This document shows positions 1-5,062 of a DNA stretch of 5,062 bases, piece by piece. The stretch spans positions 1 to 5,062 of the forward strand of contig WJJW01000313.1 in assembly GCA_014729455.1 (NCBI GenBank). Direction: 5' to 3'. Under the pieces are notes generated by a model that had not been told where the DNA came from, ran no database searches, and worked only from the letters and a program-made list of their open reading frames with translations. Every line of letters begins with the position of its first letter. Positions within the stretch are counted from its first letter, which is position 1. The position numbers and the translations under genes were made by a program. The DNA comes from Candidatus Eiseniibacteriota bacterium. GTDB lineage: Bacteria; Eisenbacteria; RBG-16-71-46; CAIMUX01; VGJL01.

Positions 1-1
1 C

Positions 2-391
2 CTAGTTCGTCGTGTTGCTGAGGACGAGGATCGCCGTCCCCTCTTTGCCGTTGCCCGTGATCGTGTAGCTCGTGTTGTCGGCCGCCACCTCGTAGTAGCA
101 GACGCCGACGCCGTTGCCGGCCGCCCCGTCGGCGAACGGATCGCCGCCGAACGGGTTGTCGTAGTCCGGGTTGAGCGTCGCGGCGACGTTGTCCGGATAG
201 AGACCGTTCGCCTTCACGCCCTCATCCTCGGCAAAGAGCTGGCAGGCGTGCGCGTTGCCCTTCACGCTGCCTTCCCGGGCGCGGTCCTGCATGCTGACAT
301 AGTTGGGGATCGCGATCGCGGCGAGAATCCCGATGATCACCACCACGATCATGAGCTCGATCAGGGTGAAGCCCTTCCTGTTCCCGAACAT
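2..391 (-). CDS. pilA: Major type IVa pilin precursor (PilA), 129 aa
   Basis: This is the structural subunit of the type IV pilus fibre. It is made as a prepilin in the inner membrane, cut and N-methylated by a PilD-type peptidase, then polymerised. The class III leader is MFGNRKG, with cleavage expected after G7. Mature residue 1 is F8 and the conserved Glu5 is E12, followed by the hydrophobic assembly helix (about residues 8-31, ending AIAIPNY). The mature protein would be about 122 aa, short for a T4a pilin. The globular part has two cysteines, C50 (late in the alpha-1 helix) and C98, and an 'NPFGGDPF' loop near residues 79-86. The ATG start at 391 is chosen because GGAGGT lies 6 nt upstream and the prepilin signal begins exactly there. 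The frame stays open far upstream, but without a start context. The stop is TAG. A pseudopilin is possible, but the position after pilR and the strong promoter and ribosome site favour the major pilin. Confidence 0.93.
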   Translation of the reverse strand: MFGNRKGFTLIELMIVVVIIGILAAIAIPNYVSMQDRAREGSVKGNAHACQLFAEDEGVKANGLYPDNVAATLNPDYDNPFGGDPFADGAAGNGVGVCYYEVAADNTSYTITGNGKEGTAILVLSNTTN

Positions 392-397
392 GATGAC

Positions 398-403
398 ACC
401 TCC
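398..403 (-). promoter_or_regulatory. Ribosome binding site of pilA
   Basis: GGAGGT on the minus strand is separated from the ATG by 6 nt (GTCATC). It is a near-perfect Shine-Dalgarno sequence, the strongest in the window together with that of pilR. It fixes the pilA start and fits an abundantly made structural protein. Confidence 0.85.
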
Positions 404-429
404 GTAGCGGACGCGGGTCTGTTCTTCCC

Positions 430-448
430 TCCCCGATCGACTCGGGGA
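430..448 (-). promoter_or_regulatory. pilA leader stem-loop C
   Basis: This is a perfect 7-bp inverted repeat with a 5-nt loop. Read on the minus strand it is TCCCCGA, loop GTCGA, TCGGGGA. It is the third and last of three consecutive stem-loops in the predicted 5' leader, ending about 26 nt before the Shine-Dalgarno sequence. No T-run follows, so it is not a standard intrinsic terminator. An mRNA-stabilising or translation-tuning role is inference. Confidence 0.45.
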
Positions 449-450
449 CT

Positions 451-469
451 GGACCGGGGTCACCGGTCC
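451..469 (-). promoter_or_regulatory. pilA leader stem-loop B
   Basis: This is a perfect 7-bp inverted repeat with a 5-nt loop. On the minus strand it is GGACCGG, loop TGACC, CCGGTCC. It is separated from stem-loop C by only 2 nt, so the two could stack coaxially in the transcript. An alternative pairing of the adjacent GGGG and CCCC runs is also possible, which leaves room for a conformational switch. No U-tract follows. Confidence 0.45.
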
Positions 470-472
470 CCT

Positions 473-486
473 TCTCTCTCTCTCTC
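473..486 (-). repeat. (GA)7 dinucleotide repeat in the pilA leader
   Basis: Seven tandem GA units (TC on the plus strand) are followed on the minus strand by AGGGG, giving a pure purine tract of about 18 nt between leader stem-loops A and B. It lies in untranslated leader, downstream of the predicted sigma-54 start and upstream of the ribosome site. Simple dinucleotide tracts can slip during replication. In this position a length change would alter leader spacing, not the reading frame. Confidence 0.7.
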
Positions 487-500
487 GGCGCCTTCGCCGA
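485..500 (-). promoter_or_regulatory. pilA leader stem-loop A, near the predicted 5' end
   Basis: This is a perfect 6-bp inverted repeat with a tetraloop. On the minus strand it is TCGGCG, loop AAGG, CGCCGA. The predicted sigma-54 start is at about 505, so this hairpin would begin within about 5 nt of the mRNA 5' end. 5'-terminal hairpins are known to slow decay of some abundant bacterial mRNAs; applying that to this leader is inference. Confidence 0.45.
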
Positions 501-515
501 TCCGACCGGGGAGAG

Positions 516-531
516 TGCCAGCGCTGTGCCA
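516..531 (-). promoter_or_regulatory. Sigma-54 (-24/-12) promoter of pilA
   Basis: The minus strand reads TGGCAC, 5-nt spacer AGCGC, then TGGCA, against the consensus TGGCAC-N5-TTGCA. The -24 box is perfect. The -12 box has one mismatch (T to G) and keeps the key GC at the correct distance from the -24 GG. Transcription should start near 505, giving a leader of about 114 nt. PilR, encoded just upstream, is a sigma-54 activator, and pilA transcription is sigma-54/PilR-dependent in Pseudomonas and Myxococcus. The position, orientation and partner gene therefore all agree. Confidence 0.75.
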
Positions 532-628
532 ACTGATCGAGCGACCGCAACTGATTGCCAGCCAACGAAGTCTCCGATGCACTCACCGGACCGGCGTTCC
601 CCCTGCTTCGGTCCTGCAACCCTTCTTC

Positions 629-640
629 GTGCATTCCGCA
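629..640 (-). promoter_or_regulatory. Upstream repeat copy 1, candidate PilR enhancer site
   Basis: The minus strand reads TGCGGAATGCAC, which matches the copy at 667-678 in 11 of 12 positions. Each copy contains the small dyad TGC-N5-GCA, the kind of symmetry expected for a dimeric Fis-type helix-turn-helix. It lies about 130 nt upstream of the predicted start, in the usual range for sigma-54 enhancers. An inverted ATGCAC hexamer also lies at 577-582. Binding by PilR is inference. Confidence 0.4.
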
Positions 641-657
641 GTCCGGAGCCCACTGCG
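637..657. repeat. Inverted repeat downstream of pilR
   Basis: The perfect 6-bp arms CGCAGT and ACTGCG enclose a 9-nt loop. GTG (629-631) and CAC (658-660) could extend the pairing across a bulge. It starts 26 nt after the pilR stop. It could form a weak hairpin ending or stabilising the pilTCSR transcript, but no T-run follows on the minus strand, so it is not called a terminator. It overlaps the upstream repeat copy and may instead be part of the activator-binding region. Confidence 0.35.
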
Positions 658-666
658 CACGGTCGG

Positions 667-678
667 GTGCATCCCGCA
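667..678 (-). promoter_or_regulatory. Upstream repeat copy 2, candidate PilR enhancer site
   Basis: The minus strand reads TGCGGGATGCAC, one base different from the copy at 629-640. The two copies are in the same orientation, 38 bp apart start to start. This copy lies 5 nt after the pilR stop codon and about 168 nt before the predicted pilA start. A pair of sites is typical of NtrC-family activators, which oligomerise on DNA. The assignment to PilR is inferred. Confidence 0.4.
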
Positions 679-683
679 ACCGC

Positions 684-2093
684 TCACGCCGCTTCGGCCT
701 GCTCGCCCTCTCCGGGCGCATCCTCCTCCCGCGCGGGAGACCGCTCGCGGATCCCATAGGAGAGGAGCTTGCGGTAGAGCGTCGACGGGTTGATTCCGAG
801 GATCTCGCTCGCGCGTTTCTTCTGCCAGCCCGTGTGGTGGAGCACCTTCAGGATGTACTCCCGCTCCAGCTCCTCCAGGGTCAGCGAGGGAGTGTCGATC
901 ACGAGGCTGCCCTGCTTCGACGGCCCGCGGACGACCTTCTCGGGAAGATCTTGGATCCGGATCTCCCCGCCTTCGTTCAGGATCACCGCCCGCTCGATGA
1001 CGTTCTCCAGCTCCCGCACGTTTCCGGGCCAGTCGTAGCGCATCAGGGCGTCCAATCCTTCGTTCGCGATTCCGGTGATCTCTCCCTGCGGCGCGTAGAG
1101 CTTCAGGAAGTGCTCGACGAGCAACGGGATGTCGTCACGCCGCTGACGCAGCGCCGGCAGCCGGAGCGGGATGACGTTGAGACGGTAGAAGAGATCCGTC
1201 CGGAAGCGCCCTTCGTTCACTTCGCGCTCCAGATCGGCGTTCGTGGCCGCGATCAGGCGCACGTTGATCCGGACCGGCTTGGTCCCCCCGACGGGGATGA
1301 TCTCCCGTTCCTGCAGGGCGCGGAGCAGCTTCACCTGGGTGGCCGGAGCCATCTCTCCGACCTCGTCGAGGAAGAAGGTCCCTCCCTCGCTGACAGTGAA
1401 GAGGCCCGGCTGGTCCTTGATCGCCCCGGTGAACGAGCCCTTCATGTGGCCGAACAGGTTGGACTCGAGCAGATCCTTGGGAAGGGCGCCGCAGTTGATC
1501 GACACGAACGGGCCCTGCGCGCGGCGACTCTGGTAGTGGATTTCGCGGGCGATCAACTCCTTCCCGGTCCCGCTCTCTCCGTAGATCAGGATCGTCGCTT
1601 CGGTGTCGGCGACCTTCTCGATCATCCGGAAGACCTTGGCCATCTCGTCGGCGCTGCCGATGATCTTGCGATCGGCACCGCTCTTGCGGAGCTGCTGCTT
1701 CAGGGCGTGGTTCTCGGATTGCAGCTTGCCCATCGAGAGGGCGTTCTTGACGACCAGGGCGATCTCGTCGTTGCGCGCTTTCTTCTCGATGTACTGGTGC
1801 GCCCCCTTGTTCAGCGCATCGATCGCCGAGGCGGTCGTGGCATGGGCGGTGAGGATCACCACCGGCAGGGAGGGGCACTTCGACTTGATCCGCTCCAGCA
1901 CCTCGATTCCGTCCATGTCCGGCATCTTGAGGTCGGTGATCGCGACGTCGAACTCTTCGTCGTCGATGACCTGCAGCGCCGCCTTCCCGCTGGAGGCGGA
2001 AACGACGCGGTAGCCCTCCTTCTCCAGGAGAACCGTCAGAAAACGGCGCATGCTCTCTTCGTCGTCGATGATCAGTACGCCCGGTCTCTCCAC
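684..2093 (-). CDS. pilR: Sigma-54-dependent response regulator PilR, 469 aa
   Basis: This NtrC-family activator is expected to receive phosphate from PilS and drive sigma-54 transcription of pilA. The receiver (about 4-118) has acidic residues D10/D11, phosphoacceptor D54 (TDLKMPD), T82 and K104. The AAA+ domain (about 143-370) has Walker A GESGTGKE (172-179), the sigma-54 contact loop as GSFTGA (219-224), Walker B FLDE (241-244), arginine fingers R298/R304 (FRTDLFYRLN) and sensor II R360 (WPGNVREL). A Fis-type helix-turn-helix spans about 407-448. The last 20 residues are a charged, acidic tail. Two oddities stand out. The residue after K104 is lysine where receivers normally have proline, and the contact loop has Ser for the usual Ala. 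The start is GTG, with GGAGG 4 nt upstream in the 19-nt gap after pilS. The specific name rests on its place between pilS and pilA. Confidence 0.93.
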   Translation of the reverse strand: MERPGVLIIDDEESMRRFLTVLLEKEGYRVVSASSGKAALQVIDDEEFDVAITDLKMPDMDGIEVLERIKSKCPSLPVVILTAHATTASAIDALNKGAHQYIEKKARNDEIALVVKNALSMGKLQSENHALKQQLRKSGADRKIIGSADEMAKVFRMIEKVADTEATILIYGESGTGKELIAREIHYQSRRAQGPFVSINCGALPKDLLESNLFGHMKGSFTGAIKDQPGLFTVSEGGTFFLDEVGEMAPATQVKLLRALQEREIIPVGGTKPVRINVRLIAATNADLEREVNEGRFRTDLFYRLNVIPLRLPALRQRRDDIPLLVEHFLKLYAPQGEITGIANEGLDALMRYDWPGNVRELENVIERAVILNEGGEIRIQDLPEKVVRGPSKQGSLVIDTPSLTLEELEREYILKVLHHTGWQKKRASEILGINPSTLYRKLLSYGIRERSPAREEDAPGEGEQAEAA

Positions 2094-2097
2094 GATT

Positions 2098-2104
2098 CCT
2101 CCCC
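2098..2104 (-). promoter_or_regulatory. Ribosome binding site of pilR
   Basis: GGGGAGG on the minus strand lies 4 nt (AATC) before the GTG start, wholly inside the 19-nt pilS-pilR gap. The strong site compensates for the GTG and supports this start over any internal ATG. Confidence 0.8.
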
Positions 2105-2112
2105 GGTATCGA

Positions 2113-3684
2113 TCAAGCCGCCCGTCGCATTTCGCGACCGGTCGGCATCGTCAGATACGACTGGGTGCCGCCTTCGCGACCCCCTTCCAAGGTGACCTCG
2201 CCCCCCAAGCGTCGGGCGAGACGGCGTGCGATCGACAACCCGAGACCGGTCCCCCCGGGCTTGCACGTCCGGAACGGCTCGAACAGGGATTCCACCGGGA
2301 CGTCCGGGAGCCCGGCTCCCGTGTCCGCCACCTCGATGCACACCGTTTCCGCGTCGCCGTTGGTCGCGATCTCCACGCTTCCCTTCTCCGTCGCTTCCAG
2401 TCCGTTGATGATCAGGTTCCGTAGGATGTCCCGTACGGCCGCTCGATCGGCTCGAATGAGTCCCGCTGGGGCTCCGTTGCGCCGCCGCAGCGCGACATCG
2501 GGCGCGCGGGCCGGGTGGCGTTCGAGCGAGGCGACCTGCTCCTCGATCAGTACTTCGAGATCGAACTCGGTCACCGTTAGGCTTTTGTCGCGCGAGTAGG
2601 CGAGGAAGTCGTTGAGAAACGTCTCGAGCGTCTCCGACTCGCGAAGGATGATCTGCATCAGTTCCCCCGCGTTGCCCTTCGGGGGAATCTCCCCGGCGAG
2701 CAGCTCGATCGATCCGACGACCGGCTTCAGCGAGTTGCGGATCTCGTGGGCGAGATGTCCCGACAGCTCGCCGATCGCCGCGAGTCGTTCCTTTCGCGCC
2801 TGCTCCGCCTCCTGCTCCCGCCGTCGCGTGAGATCGGCGAGGAGCAGCACGACGCCCTGGACTCGCCCGGATCGGTCCCGGACCCGTGAAGCGGAGACCT
2901 CGACCGGAATCGGTTCGCCGCCGTTGCGGGACGGCAGGTCGATCTCGGCCGAGCCGTCTCCTCCCTGGAAGGTCTCCTCGACGAAGCCGCGCAGGGGAGC
3001 CGACCGATCGGCTTCGACCACGTCGATCAGACGTCGGTCGGACGGATCCCCGGTGATCCCCAACAGGCGGGAGGCAGCCAGATTGATCCTCCGGATCACG
3101 AGCGAGCGGTCGAGACAGAGGAGCGGCCCGGTCAGGCTCGCCACGATCGTCTCGGCGTCCAGACGAACCCGTTCCAGCTCGTCGCGCACCCGATCCATCT
3201 CGAGCGACTGGTCGGCGACCCGCCGGCCGACCCGTCCGAAGAGAATCCCCAGGGCGACGAGGAACACCGACGTGAGGATCGGCGCGATCCCGAGATCGTG
3301 GCGCTGCGCCATGATCCCCGTCCAGTAGCCGATGGCGGCGCCGAGGCCGGCGGCGAACCCTCCAGCGAGGCCATAGAACAGACCTGCGGTGGCGATCGTG
3401 AGGCTGAAGACCAGCACGAACGGGCTTCGCGCGCACCCGGTCGCGGCGACCAGGACCGCCTCCACGGCCAGGTCGAGAATGAGCAACGTCACCAGGCCAC
3501 CGTGCATCCGCTCTCGGAGCATGGATCGGAAGGTGAAGCCGAGCAGCGTGCTGGCGCCCACCCAGGCGAGGACGAGACCGATGACTCGCGGGTCCGCGCC
3601 CGCGGTCGGCAGGGCGGCGAGACCGGCGACCGCGAGACCGATCAGCCCCCGGACCGCGAGATACCGTCCGATCGACGGAGCCAT
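2113..3684 (-). CDS. pilS: Membrane sensor histidine kinase PilS, 523 aa
   Basis: This is the kinase partner of PilR. The N-terminus has about six hydrophobic segments (near 8-29, 33-52, 62-83, 87-103, 104-125, 131-150), as in Pseudomonas PilS, where the membrane domain senses pilin. A charged linker leads to a PAS-like domain (about 178-285), then HisKA with phosphoacceptor H313 (HEIRN). The H+4 Asn is kept, but the usual NPL is NSL. The HATPase domain (about 410-515) has N-box N427, G1 DTGAG (454-458), an F-box around FEPF (468-471) and G2 GGTGLGL (477-483). The ATG at 3684 is 5 nt after the pilC stop and lacks a clear Shine-Dalgarno sequence, so translation is probably coupled to pilC. Starting here includes the whole first membrane segment. 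The open frame continues upstream inside pilC, but that extension is a shadow of pilC. The gene order makes PilS the best name. Confidence 0.92.
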   Translation of the reverse strand: MAPSIGRYLAVRGLIGLAVAGLAALPTAGADPRVIGLVLAWVGASTLLGFTFRSMLRERMHGGLVTLLILDLAVEAVLVAATGCARSPFVLVFSLTIATAGLFYGLAGGFAAGLGAAIGYWTGIMAQRHDLGIAPILTSVFLVALGILFGRVGRRVADQSLEMDRVRDELERVRLDAETIVASLTGPLLCLDRSLVIRRINLAASRLLGITGDPSDRRLIDVVEADRSAPLRGFVEETFQGGDGSAEIDLPSRNGGEPIPVEVSASRVRDRSGRVQGVVLLLADLTRRREQEAEQARKERLAAIGELSGHLAHEIRNSLKPVVGSIELLAGEIPPKGNAGELMQIILRESETLETFLNDFLAYSRDKSLTVTEFDLEVLIEEQVASLERHPARAPDVALRRRNGAPAGLIRADRAAVRDILRNLIINGLEATEKGSVEIATNGDAETVCIEVADTGAGLPDVPVESLFEPFRTCKPGGTGLGLSIARRLARRLGGEVTLEGGREGGTQSYLTMPTGREMRRAA

Positions 3685-3689
3685 GGCGA

Positions 3690-4901
3690 TCAGCCCGCGA
3701 CGACGTTGATCAACTTGAACATCGGCATGTACATCGCGACGACCATGCCGCCCACGAGCAATCCCATGACGACGATCATGATCGGCTCGATGATCGAGGT
3801 CAGTGTGTCGACGGCGACATTGACCTCGTCGTCGTAGAAGATGGCGATCTTCTCGAGCATCTTGTCCAGGGCCCCGGTCTCCTCTCCGACAGCGATCATC
3901 TGGACGACCATGGGAGGGAAGACCCCCGACTCCCGGAGCGGAGCGGCGATCGTCTCCCCCTCTCCGATCGACCCCTTCGTCGCGACGATCGCTTCCTCGA
4001 TCACCTTGTTGCCGGCGGTGCGGGCGGTGATGTCGAGAGCCGTGAGGATCGGCACGCCCGAGGAGATCATCGTTCCCAGGGTGCGGGTGAACCGCGCGAT
4101 CGCCGCCTTGCGGAGCACGACTCCGAGCACCGGCATCTTCAGGAGCATCCGGTCGATCCGCATCCTGCCGCTCGCGGTCTTGTAGTACCGCTTGATGGCG
4201 GCGAAGGTCGCGACCAAGCCCGCGCCGAGCGCCCACCAGTATCCCTTGAGGAAATCGGACAGGTTCATGACGATCTGCGTGGGCAGCGGAAGCTCGCCCC
4301 CGAAGTCCTCGAACACCTTCGCGAACGTCGGGATGATGAACACGAGCATGAAGACGGTCGCCCCGACGGCGACCGTGAGGACCACGGTCGGGTAGGTCAG
4401 CGCGCTCTTCACCTTTCGGCGCAGGCGGTCGGCCGCTTCGAGGTAACCGGCGAGTCGCTGCAGAATGTCGTCGAGGATCCCGCCCGCCTCCCCGGCATCC
4501 ACCATGTTCACATAGAGGGTGTCGAAAGCGTGGGGACGTCGCTGGAGCGACTCGGCGAGGGTGGAACCGGACTCGACGTCGTGCATCACGTTCTGGATCA
4601 CCGAGCGGAACTGAGCGGTCTCGCTCTGCTTCGCGAGGATGTCCAGACATTGAACGAGCGGCAAACCGGCGTTCACCATCGTGGCGAACTGGCGGGTGAA
4701 GATGACCAGCTCCCGCGTCTTGACCCCCTTCGCCGGCATCTTCAGGGAAAGGGAGAGCGGCTTGGATCTCTCCCGGATGTACGTCGTGATGATCCGCTTC
4801 CTTCGGAGATACGAAACCGCCTCGTCCCGGGTCTCGAAGGTCAGCTCGCCGGCCTGGACCTCACCGGCGGTCGTCTTCCCTTTCCATGCGTAGACTGGCA
4901 C
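3690..4901 (-). CDS. pilC: Type IV pilus inner-membrane platform protein PilC, 403 aa
   Basis: This is the polytopic platform protein of the T4aP machine. It is thought to couple the cytoplasmic ATPases PilB and PilT to pilin insertion and removal. Its length is typical of the family. An N-terminal cytoplasmic part (MPVYAWKGKT...) precedes two homologous T2SSF domains, about 66-189 and 269-391. Each carries a recognisable repeat element: 'DAGEAGG' (135-141) and 'VGEETGALD' (338-346). Membrane segments are visible near 172-192, 221-238 and 371-394, and the C-terminus (YMPMFKLINVVAG) is characteristic. The start is GTG, and the purine-rich AGGGGGTGAG immediately upstream overlaps the pilT stop. 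GspF of type II secretion is homologous, but the pilT, pilS, pilR and pilA neighbours settle the name. No broken or missing part was seen. Confidence 0.95.
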   Translation of the reverse strand: MPVYAWKGKTTAGEVQAGELTFETRDEAVSYLRRKRIITTYIRERSKPLSLSLKMPAKGVKTRELVIFTRQFATMVNAGLPLVQCLDILAKQSETAQFRSVIQNVMHDVESGSTLAESLQRRPHAFDTLYVNMVDAGEAGGILDDILQRLAGYLEAADRLRRKVKSALTYPTVVLTVAVGATVFMLVFIIPTFAKVFEDFGGELPLPTQIVMNLSDFLKGYWWALGAGLVATFAAIKRYYKTASGRMRIDRMLLKMPVLGVVLRKAAIARFTRTLGTMISSGVPILTALDITARTAGNKVIEEAIVATKGSIGEGETIAAPLRESGVFPPMVVQMIAVGEETGALDKMLEKIAIFYDDEVNVAVDTLTSIIEPIMIVVMGLLVGGMVVAMYMPMFKLINVVAG

Positions 4902-4904
4902 GCC

Positions 4905-4913
4905 TCACCCCCT
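4905..4913 (-). promoter_or_regulatory. Ribosome binding site of pilC, overlapping the pilT stop
   Basis: The minus strand reads TAGGGGGTGAGGC and then the GTG start, so the G-rich ribosome site uses bases of the pilT TAG stop. The pilT-pilC gap is only 10 nt. This arrangement indicates co-transcription and probably translational coupling. Confidence 0.65.
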
Positions 4914-5062
4914 ACCGCGACGTCAAGGCGACGCTCTGCGGTCTGTAGCTCGGATCGGATTTCTGGATCATCTGCTCGAGTTCGAGCAGGTTGGGGCTGT
5001 GCCCGAGGGCGCTCTCCAGCGAGATCCGGCGCTGGATGAACGCTCCGAAGAGAGCCTGATTC
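4912..5062 (-). CDS. pilT: Twitching motility ATPase PilT, C-terminal 49 residues (5' end outside window)
   Basis: Translating the minus strand back from the TAG at 4914-4912 gives 49 residues beginning NQALFGAFIQRRISLESALG and ending VALTSR. The gene continues beyond the window edge. The 'NQAL...I..E.AL..S.N...LE.MI' pattern is that of the PilT C-terminus, which follows the AAA-type hexameric ATPase core. PilB extension ATPases normally end in a different way, near an 'EVLRVT'-like motif. PilT powers pilus retraction from the cytoplasmic face of the inner membrane. No catalytic motif lies within the window, so the assignment rests on this tail and on the position directly before pilC, as in Myxococcus. 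The tail after the MI pair (QKSDPSYRP...) is a variable extension. Confidence 0.8.
   Translation of the reverse strand, partial: NQALFGAFIQRRISLESALGHSPNLLELEQMIQKSDPSYRPQSVALTSR

Noticed and set aside
2..391. Possible conductive e-pilin of the Geobacter type
   Set aside because: Mature F1 and Y24 are aromatic, but the positions matching 27 and 32 are Met and Arg, and the pilin is twice as long, so the aromatic pattern does not fit.
396..406. CsrA-like ANGGA motif (ACGGAGG) over the pilA ribosome site
   Set aside because: A strong Shine-Dalgarno preceded by A-N gives this motif by itself. No second GGA site in a hairpin loop was found nearby.
547..560. A second sigma-54-like element, TGGCAA-N4-TTGC, upstream of the chosen one on the minus strand
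   Set aside because: Its -12 box is better, but the spacer is one base short, which misplaces the GG and GC contacts. The element at 516-531 has exact spacing.
637..657. Rho-independent terminator for the pilTCSR transcript
   Set aside because: A short hairpin exists, but no T-run follows on the minus strand.
392..757. In-frame upstream extension of pilA to give a 251-residue protein
   Set aside because: The extension is Arg/Pro-rich, lacks a ribosome site, overlaps the end of pilR and would bury the prepilin leader inside the protein.
555..2195. Long open frame on the plus strand (546 codons) opposite pilR
   Set aside because: It is antisense to a clear pilR, has no recognisable domain, and is what GC-rich codon bias produces opposite a real gene.
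2072..3436. Long alternative minus-strand frame across pilS
   Set aside because: It is an Arg/Gly/Pro-rich shadow of pilS, without membrane segments or motifs.
1..5062. CRISPR arrays, tRNA or rRNA genes, insertion sequences, attachment sites
   Set aside because: No regularly spaced repeats, tRNA-like folds, transposase-like proteins or terminal inverted repeats were seen. Nearly all the DNA is explained by five genes and one intergenic region.

Overview
The window carries most of a type IVa pilus (T4aP) gene cluster. All genes lie on the minus strand, so transcription runs from high to low coordinates. In that direction the order is the end of pilT (retraction ATPase), pilC (inner-membrane platform), pilS (sensor histidine kinase), pilR (sigma-54 response regulator) and pilA (major pilin). 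From memory this matches the pilT-C-S-R-A core of the Myxococcus xanthus pil cluster.

The DNA is GC-rich by eye, with GTG starts on pilC and pilR and strong G+C third-position bias. The pilin has a classic class III signal, a short mature domain and an 'YVSMQDRAREGSVKGNAH' segment. I associate that segment with pilins of Myxococcota/Deltaproteobacteria and of high-GC uncultured phyla near the FCB group. This points to a Gram-negative, twitching-type bacterium, but the phylum cannot be fixed from the sequence alone.

Layout. 5062-4912: last 49 codons of pilT. 4901-3690: pilC, 10 nt after pilT. 3684-2113: pilS, 5 nt after pilC. 2093-684: pilR, 19 nt after pilS. These four are packed like one operon, and no internal promoter or terminator was recognised. 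683-392: the only substantial intergenic region (292 nt), which holds the pilA control region. 391-2: pilA, whose stop codon ends one base before the window edge.

How they work together. PilC anchors the pilus machine in the inner membrane, and PilT powers retraction. PilS (six membrane segments, PAS, HisKA, HATPase) is expected to sense a membrane signal, probably the pilin pool, and to phosphorylate PilR. PilR then drives sigma-54 RNA polymerase at pilA. The intergenic DNA fits this circuit. It has a near-consensus -24/-12 element (516-531) and, further upstream, a pair of near-identical 12-mers (629-640, 667-678) at enhancer distance. The predicted leader of about 114 nt contains three consecutive perfect stem-loops and a (GA)7 tract before a strong ribosome binding site.

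The gene content is a known system. The control region of pilA, which looks unlike the Pseudomonas PilR target, is the part most worth a second look.
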